A stretch of DNA of 64,000 nucleotides from Paenibacillus farraposensis (GCF_020736845.1 NZ_JAFFQR010000043.1:1-64000), one strand, 5' to 3'; positions 8,518-17,584 are shown, numbered from the stretch's first letter. Numbers and translations: made by a program. The notes: generated by a model not told the origin, from the sequence alone.

Positions 8518-8692
8518 TACAATTCGATATTCGGCTTTTCGCTTCGGATCTATCTGAGGAGAGAACCTGTTATAACGCACAGCGGGATCAGCTTATTCTT
8601 TGTTTACGAAGAAAAGTATTCTTGTTCTACAAGGGTACTTTTCTTTTTTGTGTTATAAAGAGTGTAGAGTAAAAAAATAGGAGGAGTTTCTT
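8518..8692 (+). promoter_or_regulatory. Leader with terminator/antiterminator before the purine operon
   Basis: AAGAAAAGTA (8609-8618) pairs with TACTTTTCTT (8636-8645), followed by a T run: an intrinsic terminator inside the leader. A competing hairpin, TTCTTTG (8596-8602) with CGAAGAA (8607-8613), would use part of the same 5' arm, so the two are mutually exclusive. That is the layout of a transcription attenuator. About 75 nt upstream (8520-8595) could be a sensor; I do not recognise it as a known riboswitch class. Confidence 0.5.
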
Positions 8693-9766
8693 ATGAAGAA
8701 ATGGTTTAAAGGATTCATGGCTGTGACCTTGGCATCTTTGGTACTGGCAGGTTGCGGCAGCAATGCTGCTGGCACTCAGACAGATGGAAAAAGTAGCTCA
8801 GCTGATGGTAAAAAGAAGCTGGTCATTTCCACTTGGGGCTTTTCCGAGGACTTTTTCAAGAAAGAAGTATACGAGCCCTTTGAAAAGGAACATAACGTGG
8901 ATATTGTTGTGGAAATTGGAAATAACGCAGAGCGCTTGAACAAAATCAGTCAAGGCAGCACAGATGTCGACCTGATTTATCTGTCTGATTATTACGCGCA
9001 ACAGGGAATTCAACAAGGGTTGTTTGAGAAGCTGGACCGCAGCAAGATCCCCAACCTAAATCAAATCTATGATATTGCAAAAGCACCACTAGGCGAGGAA
9101 TACGGCCCTGCTTATACTGTGGGTCGCCTCGGTATTGCCTACAACCCGGCAATGGTGAAAAAAAATGTGACCTCCTGGGCTGACCTGTGGGGCCGTGAGT
9201 TCAAAGGAAACGTGGCTCTGCCGAACATCACCGCTACAGCTGGACCGATGATTGTAGACGTGGCCTCGAAGGTGGCGGGGAATAAGGAGTTTAATGAAGA
9301 CCAGGCTTTCGGGAAGCTGAAGGAGCTGAGCCCGAATATCGTTAAGTTCTATAGTAAAACATCTGAATTCGTCAACATGTTTAGCCAGCAGGAAATTGCG
9401 GGCGGACCGATCATGGAAATGTATTTCAAAGATTTGCAGGCGGCTGTGCCAGGAGCGAAATTTGTATCTCCAAGTGAAGGGGCCTATGCAGTAATGAACA
9501 CAATTAATGTAGTGAAAGGCTCTGACCAAAAGGAGTTGGCTGAGGAATTTATCAACTGGCAGCTGAGTAAGGAAGTCCAGGAGAAATCTGCCAAGGCGAA
9601 GGTTGACTCCCCGGTGAATACGCAAGTTGTACTGTCCGGCGCTGATACAGAAGGTATTACGTATAGTAAAGATGTAGTGAACAAGCTGACTAAGCTGGAT
9701 ATGAAATTTGTTAACGACCATATTAAGGCTTGGACAGATCGCTGGAACCGGGAAGTTACACAATAA
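8693..9766 (+). CDS. ABC transporter substrate-binding lipoprotein, Pot/AfuA type
   Basis: The 357-aa protein starts at ATG after AGGAGGAG. It has a signal peptide with lipobox VLAGC (Cys near residue 21), then a Ser/Gly linker and a family-1 periplasmic-binding fold like PotD (LVISTWGFSEDF, DLIYLSDYYAQQG, EFINWQLSKEVQEK). The other transporter genes follow together with a nucleoside hydrolase and an adenine deaminase, so the ligand is more likely a nucleoside or purine than a polyamine. That substrate is inferred from context only. The stop overlaps the ATG of the next gene. Confidence 0.8.
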   Translation: MKKWFKGFMAVTLASLVLAGCGSNAAGTQTDGKSSSADGKKKLVISTWGFSEDFFKKEVYEPFEKEHNVDIVVEIGNNAERLNKISQGSTDVDLIYLSDYYAQQGIQQGLFEKLDRSKIPNLNQIYDIAKAPLGEEYGPAYTVGRLGIAYNPAMVKKNVTSWADLWGREFKGNVALPNITATAGPMIVDVASKVAGNKEFNEDQAFGKLKELSPNIVKFYSKTSEFVNMFSQQEIAGGPIMEMYFKDLQAAVPGAKFVSPSEGAYAVMNTINVVKGSDQKELAEEFINWQLSKEVQEKSAKAKVDSPVNTQVVLSGADTEGITYSKDVVNKLTKLDMKFVNDHIKAWTDRWNREVTQ

Positions 9767-10695
9767 TGAAAAAAGTAATATTAGATGTAGATACAGGCAT
9801 TGATGATGCGCTCGGGATTTTGCTGGCGGTTAAAAGCGGTCAGTTGGATATCCAGGCCATTACTACGGTATGTGGGAATGTGTCGCTTGAACAAGCAACA
9901 TTGAACACATGCAAAATCCTCGATCTGCTGGATAGACCGGATATTCCGGTTTATCAAGGGGCCGAGGCACCATTGATACGCAAAGGACTGCATGAGCACC
10001 ATATACATGGAGAAGATGGTATCGGGGGCGCATTGAGTAAAGTGATCCCGCCAGTGTCTGCAACCGAAGGCTTTGCACCGGATATCATCATTGATACGAT
10101 CATGACTCATCCGGGGGAAGTGACGCTGATTTGCACGGGCCCGCTCACTAATCTGGCGCTGGCGCTGTTGAAGTGCCCCGAGATGACGGACCGCCTTGAT
10201 CAGGTCATATTTATGGGCGGTGTTATTCACGGTTGCGGCAATATTACGCCTGTGGCCGAATACAACATGTATGCCGACCCTGAAGCGGCGCGGATCGTAT
10301 TTCATGCCGGATTTAAACAGTTGGTACAGGTTGGACTGGATGTAACACGGAAAGCGCTGCTGACAGCGGAGCATATTGCCCGCCTGACCGATCCGGCCAT
10401 TCGTGACTACGTAGCTGAAAGCACAGCTGCCTATACCAAGCGTTATGAGGAGCGCAACGGGGTAAAAGCCTGTGCGCTTCATGATCCGCTGGCTGTGGGT
10501 GTGGCGCTGGATTCGGGGCTGGTAGAAACCACACTGTTGTATGTAGATGTGGAAACCTCCAGCCGTCTATGTGATGGACAAACAGTCGGCGATGTACAGA
10601 ACCGCCTCAACCATAGTTCCAACATGGACGTGTGCGAACAGGTCAACAGCGAAGCTTTTCTGGAATTGTTCATCCAGGTGCTGAACAAGGAATAA
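9766..10695 (+). CDS. Inosine/uridine-preferring nucleoside hydrolase family
   Basis: The 309-aa product starts MKKVILDVDTGIDDALG, the DTDxGxDDA-type calcium and active-site motif of the IunH family. Family members hydrolyse the N-glycosidic bond of nucleosides to free base and ribose. GPLTNLALAL and a later NMYADPEAARIVF (the N-x-x-x-DPEAA motif) are also family hallmarks, and HDPLAV near residue 240 carries the catalytic His. The ATG overlaps the previous stop codon (TAATGA), implying translational coupling. Together with the adenine deaminase at the operon end it supports use of imported purine nucleosides. Length is normal. Confidence 0.9.
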   Translation: MKKVILDVDTGIDDALGILLAVKSGQLDIQAITTVCGNVSLEQATLNTCKILDLLDRPDIPVYQGAEAPLIRKGLHEHHIHGEDGIGGALSKVIPPVSATEGFAPDIIIDTIMTHPGEVTLICTGPLTNLALALLKCPEMTDRLDQVIFMGGVIHGCGNITPVAEYNMYADPEAARIVFHAGFKQLVQVGLDVTRKALLTAEHIARLTDPAIRDYVAESTAAYTKRYEERNGVKACALHDPLAVGVALDSGLVETTLLYVDVETSSRLCDGQTVGDVQNRLNHSSNMDVCEQVNSEAFLELFIQVLNKE

Positions 10696-10722
10696 CATTT
10701 TGATAACCGCAAGGAGCTACCC

Positions 10723-11544
10723 ATGAAGAAAACATACTTGTTTTGGCTGCTGCTGCCAGGTTTGCTCTTTCTGGCGGTGTCCATGGTCATTCCGATTGTG
10801 TTGACGATCGGTTCGACCTTTGTGCAGAACAGCTCATTCACCTTAGAAGGCTATCTCCATTTCTTCAAGGACCCTTACTTTCTGAAAATATTGCTGACTA
10901 CGCTGGAAGTTAGTGTCGTTACGACACTTGTGTGCATATTGCTCGGCTTCCCGACGGCTTATTATATCTCGCAAAAGGCACCACGTCGTAAAGGAATTTT
11001 GCTGGCATTGGCTATTTTCCCCTTGCTGACGAGTCCAGTGGTACGGTCATTTAGCTGGATGGTTATTTTGGGGCGCAAAGGTCTGTTAAATAACGTACTT
11101 GTCGATTTGGGAATCGTGGATGAGCCCTTGAATATTTTGTACACCCCTGCGGCGATGATTATTGGTCTAGTTCATTTGTTTTTACCGCTAATGATCATTT
11201 CACTGATCGGTGTACTTGAAAATATGGATGGTGATCTTGTTCATGCTGCCCAGAGCCTCGGGGCTTCAAGGTTCAGCGCATTTCGTAAAATTGTATTTCC
11301 GCTGTCTGTGCCGGGTCTGATCATCGGAAGCATTCTTGTTTTCGTAGGCAGCCTGACAGCTTATACGACACCGGCATTGCTTGGTGGCAAGCAGCGGGTA
11401 ATCGCTACATTTTTATATCAGAACGCGAGGACACTGAACGATTGGTTTTTAGCCTCTGTTATTGCAACAATTATGATTGCCATTACATTTATCGTGGTCG
11501 GTCTCTTAAATAAGGCGGCCCATAAACTCAATCCGAAGGGGTAG
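10723..11544 (+). CDS. ABC transporter permease, PotB type
   Basis: The 273-aa inner-membrane protein has about six helices and the cytoplasmic EAA loop (AAQSLGASRFSAFRKIVFPLS) that contacts the ATPase. Start is ATG behind AAGGAGC. It is the first of two permeases in a PotABCD-type cluster and is 27 bp after the nucleoside hydrolase. Confidence 0.88.
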   Translation: MKKTYLFWLLLPGLLFLAVSMVIPIVLTIGSTFVQNSSFTLEGYLHFFKDPYFLKILLTTLEVSVVTTLVCILLGFPTAYYISQKAPRRKGILLALAIFPLLTSPVVRSFSWMVILGRKGLLNNVLVDLGIVDEPLNILYTPAAMIIGLVHLFLPLMIISLIGVLENMDGDLVHAAQSLGASRFSAFRKIVFPLSVPGLIIGSILVFVGSLTAYTTPALLGGKQRVIATFLYQNARTLNDWFLASVIATIMIAITFIVVGLLNKAAHKLNPKG

Positions 11545-11550
11545 GTGGAT

Positions 11551-12339
11551 ATGCGGGAGAAACATTATGGACTAGGCTTCTTTAGCCTGCTGGTCTTCAT
11601 CTTTCTGCTCGGTCCGCTGTTGATCATATCGGTCACTTCTTTCGAGCCGGGCACGGTATTAAAATTCCCGCCGCAGGGCTTTTCCCTTCGATGGTATGAG
11701 AATATTTTTGAGGTGGACTTGTTTATGTCTACGTTCAAAACATCGATTGTTGTTTCTTTACTGGGGAACATCCTGGCACTATTGCTCGGTATGCCTGCTG
11801 CTTATGCGCTTAGCCGGTCTTCGTTTCGCGGGAAGGATGCGCTGAATGCTTTATTTCTCTCTCCGTTGCTGATCCCAGGGATCGTCCTTGGCTTTACGCT
11901 GCTGCGTTATCTGATCATTGTGTACCATTTGCCAGTATACGCTGGACTTTTAATCGGGCATACGGTGATTATGCTGCCGTTCATTATACGGGTCATTGCA
12001 TCCAGCATGTCTAATTTTGATTTTGCGATTGAGGAAGCAGCACTCAGTTTGGGAGCAGGACGACTGAAAACCTTTTTCAAGGTGGTTCTGCCCAATATTC
12101 GTTCAGGTATTATTGCGGCTATCCTGATTGCCTTTCTGGAATCATTCAACAATGTCGACATTTCCGTTTTCATGACAGGACCGGGCTTCAGTACCTTGCC
12201 TATTCAAATGCTGACCTACGTCGAAAATTATTTTGACCCGACGATTGCAGCGATTTCGGTTATGCTGATGATTTTGACCGGTATCCTTATGTTCTTGATC
12301 GAACGACTGATGGGATTGTCTTACTTCACTAAAAGGTAA
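11551..12339 (+). CDS. ABC transporter permease, PotC type
   Basis: The 262-aa permease has six predicted helices and the EAA loop EEAALSLGAGRLKTFFKVV. The ATG at 11551 is preferred (AAGGGG nine bases upstream); a GTG at 11545 abutting the previous stop is the alternative. It pairs with the PotB-like permease to form the membrane channel. Confidence 0.87.
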   Translation: MREKHYGLGFFSLLVFIFLLGPLLIISVTSFEPGTVLKFPPQGFSLRWYENIFEVDLFMSTFKTSIVVSLLGNILALLLGMPAAYALSRSSFRGKDALNALFLSPLLIPGIVLGFTLLRYLIIVYHLPVYAGLLIGHTVIMLPFIIRVIASSMSNFDFAIEEAALSLGAGRLKTFFKVVLPNIRSGIIAAILIAFLESFNNVDISVFMTGPGFSTLPIQMLTYVENYFDPTIAAISVMLMILTGILMFLIERLMGLSYFTKR

Positions 12340-12355
12340 TGGAGGCTTCAACCTA

Positions 12356-13414
12356 ATGGCATTGCTTACACTGGAACGCGTATCGGTCGCTTATGACAAC
12401 CAGCTCATCCTGGAGGATTTCGATTTGCAGCTTGAACGGGGACAACTGCTGTCATTGCTTGGACCGAGTGGTTGCGGCAAAACGACCACGCTTCGCCTTA
12501 TTGCAGGATTTCTCGAAGCTAAACAAGGAACTTTTTTGTTTGACAATAAAGATTACACCCGGGTTCCGGTCAACAAACGGAATTTTGGTTTTGTTTTTCA
12601 AAGCTATGCGCTTTTTCCGCATTTATCTGTTTTTGATAATGTTGCCTTCGGCTTGCGCTTGCGCAAGGTAAAGAAAGCTGATATACAACGCCGTGTGATG
12701 AATATGCTGGATACGGTCAGTCTGGCGGGCTTTGAAAAGCGATTCCCTGGTGAATTGTCAGGTGGACAACGGCAGCGTGTTGCGATTGCCCGGGCACTTG
12801 TCATTGAGCCCGACCTGCTGCTGTTTGATGAGCCGCTGAGCAACCTGGATGCAAATCTGCGTGTGAATATGCGGGTAGAAATCCGCCGTATTCAACAGGA
12901 ATTGGGGATTACGACAGTGTATGTATCGCACGATCAGGAGGAATGTTTTTCGATTTCTGATCAGGTTGCGATCATGAATAAAGGGAACATTGAACAATTG
13001 GATGCTCCATCAACCATCTTTAAATATCCAACTACGGAATTTGTCGCTCGCTTTATCGGGTTTAATAATTTTCTGGCCTTTGATAAACGTGCTGAAGAGG
13101 GGGATCTCATTCGGCTCCATACCGGCGATCTATCGTTTAGTGTGACCCGCAATCAGGGTACAGCTCAGCCGGGTGCTTGTCAGGGGGCTATTCGTCCGGA
13201 TGAATTGGTCATTCGTACAGAAGGCAATGAGACGGGAGAAAATGAGCTTCCAGGCATTATTAAGGTGAGTACGTACCTGGGACGAAGCTATCAGTATGTG
13301 GTAGAAACGCCGAAAGGAAGTTTTACTGCTAATCAGGAAATGGACACGCCTTACCTGAGCGGCCAACGGGTTACCCTGCATTTTCCGGCAGATAAAATGG
13401 TGCTGGTCCAATAA
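12356..13414 (+). CDS. ABC transporter ATPase, PotA type
   Basis: The 352-aa ATPase shows Walker A GPSGCGKTT (about residue 37), Q-loop VFQSYALFPH, signature LSGGQRQRVAIARAL, Walker B LLLFDEPLSNLD and the switch His (YVSHDQEE). A C-terminal TOBE-like domain (residues 270-352, including GAIRPDELVI) is typical of the PotA/MalK subfamily. It energises the two preceding permeases. Confidence 0.93.
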   Translation: MALLTLERVSVAYDNQLILEDFDLQLERGQLLSLLGPSGCGKTTTLRLIAGFLEAKQGTFLFDNKDYTRVPVNKRNFGFVFQSYALFPHLSVFDNVAFGLRLRKVKKADIQRRVMNMLDTVSLAGFEKRFPGELSGGQRQRVAIARALVIEPDLLLFDEPLSNLDANLRVNMRVEIRRIQQELGITTVYVSHDQEECFSISDQVAIMNKGNIEQLDAPSTIFKYPTTEFVARFIGFNNFLAFDKRAEEGDLIRLHTGDLSFSVTRNQGTAQPGACQGAIRPDELVIRTEGNETGENELPGIIKVSTYLGRSYQYVVETPKGSFTANQEMDTPYLSGQRVTLHFPADKMVLVQ

Positions 13415-13440
13415 CCAGTGGGTTCAATGAAGGAGACATC

Positions 13441-15168
13441 ATGCGTGCAGACAAAATGGTTTTACATGTAAAGGTGTATAACAGCTACTACAAGACGTTC
13501 GAGTTAGGCAATGTTGCTATACTGGACGGCAAGTTTATGTATATTGGTCAGCGTGGGCTGGAATCCTTTGAGGTTGCTGAAATTGTAGAGGGGCACGGGA
13601 AATGCATGATTCCCGGTTTAATCGACATTCATTTGCACATTGAAAGCACCATGGTGACGCCAGCCACTTTTTCCTATGGACTCATCCGCAACGGTGTGAC
13701 GACGATTGTACCCGAACCGCATGAAATGGCCAATGTCTTCGGGCTGGAAGGGGTTCAGGCCATGATGGAAGCCAGCAGGGATTGCGTGGTTGATATGTTC
13801 TATGGTATCCCGAGCTCTGTCCCGGCCACTCCGCTCGAAACCTCAGGAGGTGCAATAGATATCCCTGAGATTGATGCGTTGTTGCAGACCGGAGAGATGA
13901 TTTGTCTGGGTGAAATTATGAACTATGTGGATGTGATTCGTGACCCGGAGAGCAAGACGAATCGGATTTTACGCCATGTTCGTGAACATTATCCTGAACT
14001 AATTATTGAAGGGCATACTCCACAGCTGCTGGATCTTGACCTGCATCAGCTGATCTATGCGGGGATTGGTTCGGATCATACGCACCAAAGCATTGAAGGC
14101 ATGAAGGCTCGAATAGCTGCCGGGATGTTCATTGAGATTCAGGAAAAATCCATGATTCCTGAAGTGATGGATTATTTGATTCAGGAAGATGTGTCACAGC
14201 ATTTCTGCTTTGTAACGGATGATGTGATGCCAGACTCTTTCGTAGAACGAGGACACCTGAATCATATTGTAAGTAAAGCGATCCGGATGGGGATGAAACC
14301 TGAGGATGCCATTTATGCGGCGACGTTCACTCCGGCGGCAAGGATGCGTTTGCATGACCGCGGGACGATCGCACCGGGGAAAAAAGCTGATTTTGTGCTG
14401 CTGTCTGATCTTGGTCAGTTTGATGTGGAGCAAGTCTATAAGGGCGGTCGCAAGGTATTTGATAAATTTGAGAAATACCATCAGGAATCGATGAAATCTC
14501 GCTTCCCTGACCATTTTTATCAAAGTGTGAAGCTGGAGCCGCTTGCCGAGCGGGATTTTACCGTGGAAGTCGATGTAGCCGATGGTTCACATCCATGCCG
14601 TATTATGATGGTCAAAGATGGGTCGACCTTCACGAGCGAGCGGATTGCACCTGTGCAAGTGGAGCAAGGGGAATTGAAGTGGGAACACGGTGAGCACGGA
14701 CTCATCGCTACGTTTGAGCGGTATGGGAAGAACGGCAACCGTGCCTACGGTTTGATCGGGGGAGATACGATCAAGAGGGGCGCGGTGGCAACCACCTATT
14801 CGCACGATAACCATAACCTGCTGGTCGTAGGGCATAACAAGCAGGATATGGTATTGGCGGCAAATACGGTTCTTTCGAGCCAAGGCGGTTTTTGTGTAGT
14901 TGAAAATGGCAAGGTGATTTCCCATTTGCCGTTAACCGTAGGCGGAATTTTGACAGAAGGTCCGCTGGAAATGGTTGCGGCTCACGTGAAAGAGTTGCGG
15001 TCAGCCTTGCTGTCGCTGGGCTACCGCCATTACAATCCAATCATGTCACTGAGCACTCATTCTTTGCCGGTCAGCCCGGCTCTGAAAATTACCGATCATG
15101 GCCTGATTGATGTTAATGCGGGCAAGGTTGTACCGTTAATCGTGGAATCTTCCGAAATACAAGAATAG
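13441..15168 (+). CDS. ade: Adenine deaminase
   Basis: The 575-aa amidohydrolase converts adenine to hypoxanthine plus ammonia. Metal motif GLIDIHLHIESTMVTP is the adenine deaminase form of HxH. Further ligands lie in EGHTPQL, SDHTHQS and VTDDVMPD. The C-terminal domain (from about residue 390) carries SHDNHNLLVVG and the LPLTVGGI segment of the Ade family. ATG follows AAGGAG. As last gene of the operon it processes the base released by the nucleoside hydrolase or imported directly. Length is usual for Ade. Confidence 0.93.
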   Translation: MRADKMVLHVKVYNSYYKTFELGNVAILDGKFMYIGQRGLESFEVAEIVEGHGKCMIPGLIDIHLHIESTMVTPATFSYGLIRNGVTTIVPEPHEMANVFGLEGVQAMMEASRDCVVDMFYGIPSSVPATPLETSGGAIDIPEIDALLQTGEMICLGEIMNYVDVIRDPESKTNRILRHVREHYPELIIEGHTPQLLDLDLHQLIYAGIGSDHTHQSIEGMKARIAAGMFIEIQEKSMIPEVMDYLIQEDVSQHFCFVTDDVMPDSFVERGHLNHIVSKAIRMGMKPEDAIYAATFTPAARMRLHDRGTIAPGKKADFVLLSDLGQFDVEQVYKGGRKVFDKFEKYHQESMKSRFPDHFYQSVKLEPLAERDFTVEVDVADGSHPCRIMMVKDGSTFTSERIAPVQVEQGELKWEHGEHGLIATFERYGKNGNRAYGLIGGDTIKRGAVATTYSHDNHNLLVVGHNKQDMVLAANTVLSSQGGFCVVENGKVISHLPLTVGGILTEGPLEMVAAHVKELRSALLSLGYRHYNPIMSLSTHSLPVSPALKITDHGLIDVNAGKVVPLIVESSEIQE

Positions 15169-15209
15169 TAGTAAAGCTGGCCCCATGTAGGGCGGCTCTT
15201 CAGCTTGTC

Positions 15210-15249
15210 GAGAAACGGTTTTTTGTGAAGAACAGGTTTCTCTTTTTTT
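15210..15249 (+). terminator. Terminator after the purine operon
   Basis: GAGAAAC (15210-15216) pairs with GTTTCTC (15236-15242), followed by seven T. Confidence 0.7.
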
Positions 15250-15340
15250 ATTTCTCCGGGCCTCTCTGGGTTTATCTGGTTATCTGGGCAATGGTTCTGT
15301 CAACTTCACATAATCTTCATGATTAAAACGGATTATAGCC

Positions 15341-15395
15341 TTGAAAAACGCTGATATAGTGTTATAATTAAAACAGGATTTAGATTAAGTCTAAA
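15341..15395 (+). promoter_or_regulatory. dps promoter with PerR-like operator
   Basis: TTGAAA (15341-15346), 16-base spacer, TATAAT (15363-15368). Just downstream, TTTAGATTAAGTCTAAA (15379-15395) is a perfect inverted repeat with a five-base centre. Its inner 15 bases follow the 7-1-7 layout of the Per box and agree with TTATAATNATTATAA at 10 of 14 positions. Sitting at the transcription start, it would block initiation. Peroxide control of dps/mrgA by PerR is known in Bacillus. Confidence 0.65.
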
Positions 15396-15517
15396 TTAAT
15401 TTATTGAATTTTTATTGATTCAAGCATGGGATTTGGAAGAAAGTCAGACACTACTGCTAGCAAGCAGTCAAGCTTCACACAACGATATGCTCAATCAAAT
15501 GAGAGGGGATTTTACAC

Positions 15518-15997
15518 ATGAGTACATTAAATCATACGAATGCACAACCTGCACAAGAGGCGGTTCAAGAATTGCATAAGGCTTTGAATCGTCAGGTGGC
15601 TACCTGGTCTGTATTGTACACGAAGCTGCATTATTTCCACTGGTACGTAAAAGGGCCTCATTTCTTTACACTGCATGCTAAATTTGAAGAGCTTTATAAT
15701 GAAGCTACAGAGAATCTGGACATGATTGCCGAAAGACTGCTGGCTGTTGGCGGCCGTCCATCTGCTACCCTAAAGGAACATTTGCAACTGTCAGCCATTC
15801 AGGAGTCCGCAGGTGAGCAAACAGCCGAAGATATGGTGAAGTCCGTTGTCGCTGATTTCCAAACTGTCGCTGGTGAGTTGGCTAACGGTATGGAGGCCGC
15901 AGAAGCGGCACAGGATAAGGCCACAGAGGATCTTCTGAATGGTTTGAGAGAAGCGGTGGATAAGCATATCTGGATGCTCAGCGCATATCTTGGGTAA
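15518..15997 (+). CDS. dps: Dps/MrgA ferritin-like DNA-protection protein
   Basis: The 159-aa protein has the Dps ferroxidase signature: TKLHYFHWYVKGPHFFTLHAKFEELY contains the His and the following Glu/Asp ligands, and NEATENLDMIAERLLAVGG continues the site. Dps dodecamers store iron and protect DNA from peroxide. ATG follows GAGGGG. The 120-base leader carries the PerR-like operator described upstream. Monocistronic. Confidence 0.92.
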   Translation: MSTLNHTNAQPAQEAVQELHKALNRQVATWSVLYTKLHYFHWYVKGPHFFTLHAKFEELYNEATENLDMIAERLLAVGGRPSATLKEHLQLSAIQESAGEQTAEDMVKSVVADFQTVAGELANGMEAAEAAQDKATEDLLNGLREAVDKHIWMLSAYLG

Positions 15998-16147
15998 GTT
16001 TTGGGAGTGATTTCATTTCCATGGATATGGAGATCAGGTGAACAAGGCACACATCCCGTTGGTTCTAATCTGCTATTGGAGTATAATAACGAATAGGCGT
16101 GGAAGAGCACGGGCTAGTAATTGAGCTAGCGGGATGGGGTGTATGTT

Positions 16148-17305
16148 ATGGAAATGAACCATCAGCTTCTGCATGAAGCAGAGCAGTTTATATATACATG
16201 TTATAAGGAGCTGGGCCGAAGCTGTGATGAAGCGGAAGCCCGGCTTCTTGATATTTGTCATGACATAGAGGCTACTGGAACATATGATCATACTTACGAA
16301 GAGCTGAAGCATGGGGCACTCATGGCCTGGCGCAACAGCAATCGTTGTATCGGTCGTTTATTTTGGGACAAGCTATTGGTAAGGGATGCTCGCGAGGCCT
16401 CAGATGCAGCAGAAGTGGTACATGAGCTGCTGGAGCATATACGCATAGGGACGAATGGCGGTAAAATCAAGCCTACGCTGACGGTATTTCGCGCTTCCAA
16501 GCCAGGATTACCGAATATTCGCATCTGGAATCATCAGCTTATCCGTTATGCCGGCTATGAAACGAATAAAGGGGTGATCGGTGACCCGATCTCGGTGGAT
16601 TTTACCAATGCATGCAGAGATATGGGGTGGCAGGGAGCCATGACCCCTTTTGATATCTTACCGCTGGTGGTGGAAGCGGGCGGGGAGCCTCCCAAGCTAT
16701 TTGAGATTCCCAAGCATCTGGTGCTGGAGGTGCCTATTGAGCATCCGGAGCTGCCGGGTTTGGCCTCACTCGGACTGCGTTGGTATGCGGTACCCATGAT
16801 TTCGGACATGACGCTGGAGATTGGCGGCATCATTTATACGGCGGCTCCCTTTAACGGCTGGTATATGGAAACAGAGATCGGTGCCCGTAATTTTGCCGAT
16901 ACCTTCCGCTATAATATGCTGCCACAGGTGGCTGAATGGATGGGACTCGATACTACCAGCGAAACAACGCTGTGGCGTGATCGGGCGCTGGTGGAGTTGA
17001 ACATTGCCGTGCTGTATTCTTTTAAAAAAGCAGGAGTCAGTATTGTAGACCACCATACCGCGGCAGCACAATTCCGACTGTTTGAGGAGCGAGAAGCCGA
17101 GGCAGGGCGGGTGCTGACAGGCAATTGGACATGGCTAATTCCGCCGTTATCCCCGGCGGCAACGCATATTTTTCATAGCTCTTACGATAATCGGCTTGTA
17201 AAGCCGAATTTTGGAGTGCAAGAGAAGCCTTATCTGGCGAGACAAGCTAGTGCAGATACAACGCTGCATCAGAAGCCACGAAGCTGCCCTTTTCATTCCG
17301 AATAA
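16148..17305 (+). CDS. nos: Bacterial nitric oxide synthase oxygenase
   Basis: The 385-aa protein lacks a reductase domain, as usual for Gram-positive NOS. MAWRNSNRCIGRLFW contains the proximal heme Cys. NACRDMGWQ, IFEIPKHLVLEVPIEHP-like text and the pterin/Arg pocket segments (GWYMETEIGARNFAD, RYNMLPQVAEWMG) are also present. It makes NO from L-arginine using a borrowed flavodoxin reductase. ATG 16148 is chosen because GGGG lies eight bases upstream; GTG at 16139 is in frame but overlaps that site. It stands alone between dps and an AbrB-like regulator, and NO and Dps both serve oxidative defence. Confidence 0.93.
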   Translation: MEMNHQLLHEAEQFIYTCYKELGRSCDEAEARLLDICHDIEATGTYDHTYEELKHGALMAWRNSNRCIGRLFWDKLLVRDAREASDAAEVVHELLEHIRIGTNGGKIKPTLTVFRASKPGLPNIRIWNHQLIRYAGYETNKGVIGDPISVDFTNACRDMGWQGAMTPFDILPLVVEAGGEPPKLFEIPKHLVLEVPIEHPELPGLASLGLRWYAVPMISDMTLEIGGIIYTAAPFNGWYMETEIGARNFADTFRYNMLPQVAEWMGLDTTSETTLWRDRALVELNIAVLYSFKKAGVSIVDHHTAAAQFRLFEEREAEAGRVLTGNWTWLIPPLSPAATHIFHSSYDNRLVKPNFGVQEKPYLARQASADTTLHQKPRSCPFHSE

Positions 17306-17330
17306 CGGAGTGGCTGCAAAGAAACCTGGA

Positions 17331-17492
17331 CTAGAGCTCCAGCTTATCCCATACAACGATAAAGAGAGTTGCTAGCGGGCCGATTAACAGCGAGAGCAGG
17401 AACCAATTTAGCCTGCTCCGATTTTTGGACTGTGCCAGGCCAGCATTAATGAGGGCAAGTGTTCCCCAGCCTACGTAATAATCTTGTATCAG
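17331..17492 (-). CDS. Small one-helix membrane protein, possible CTG start
   Basis: On the minus strand a 53-codon frame reads DYYVGWGTLALINAGLAQ, then NWFLLSLLIGPLATLFIVVW and DKLEL. This is a believable small membrane protein with a charged loop between two hydrophobic parts. AAGGAG lies six bases before a CTG at 17492. No ATG, GTG or TTG is in frame; an ATG two codons upstream is out of frame and stops at once. It is therefore either a CTG-initiated gene or a gene with a small indel at its start. Family unknown to me. Confidence 0.5.
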   Translation of the reverse strand: MIQDYYVGWGTLALINAGLAQSKNRSRLNWFLLSLLIGPLATLFIVVWDKLEL

Positions 17493-17584
17493 GGCATTCT
17501 CCTTCGAAAAAAGGTGTAGTATCCACGAGTCTTTGCTGGCTTATCGGGTCACGATTATGGAGCAATCTGATATTGCATGAGAAT

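Noticed and set aside
8540-8600. TPP-riboswitch-like text (CTGAG then GAACCTG then CAGCGGG) in the purine operon leader
   Set aside because: The order is suggestive, but the 5' GGGGTGC element and the TGCCAGCG-type loop are missing and spacings do not fit. The operon is not thiamine-related.
9089-9763. 224-codon minus-strand frame inside the binding-protein gene
   Set aside because: Antisense shadow; no ribosome site or recognisable domain.
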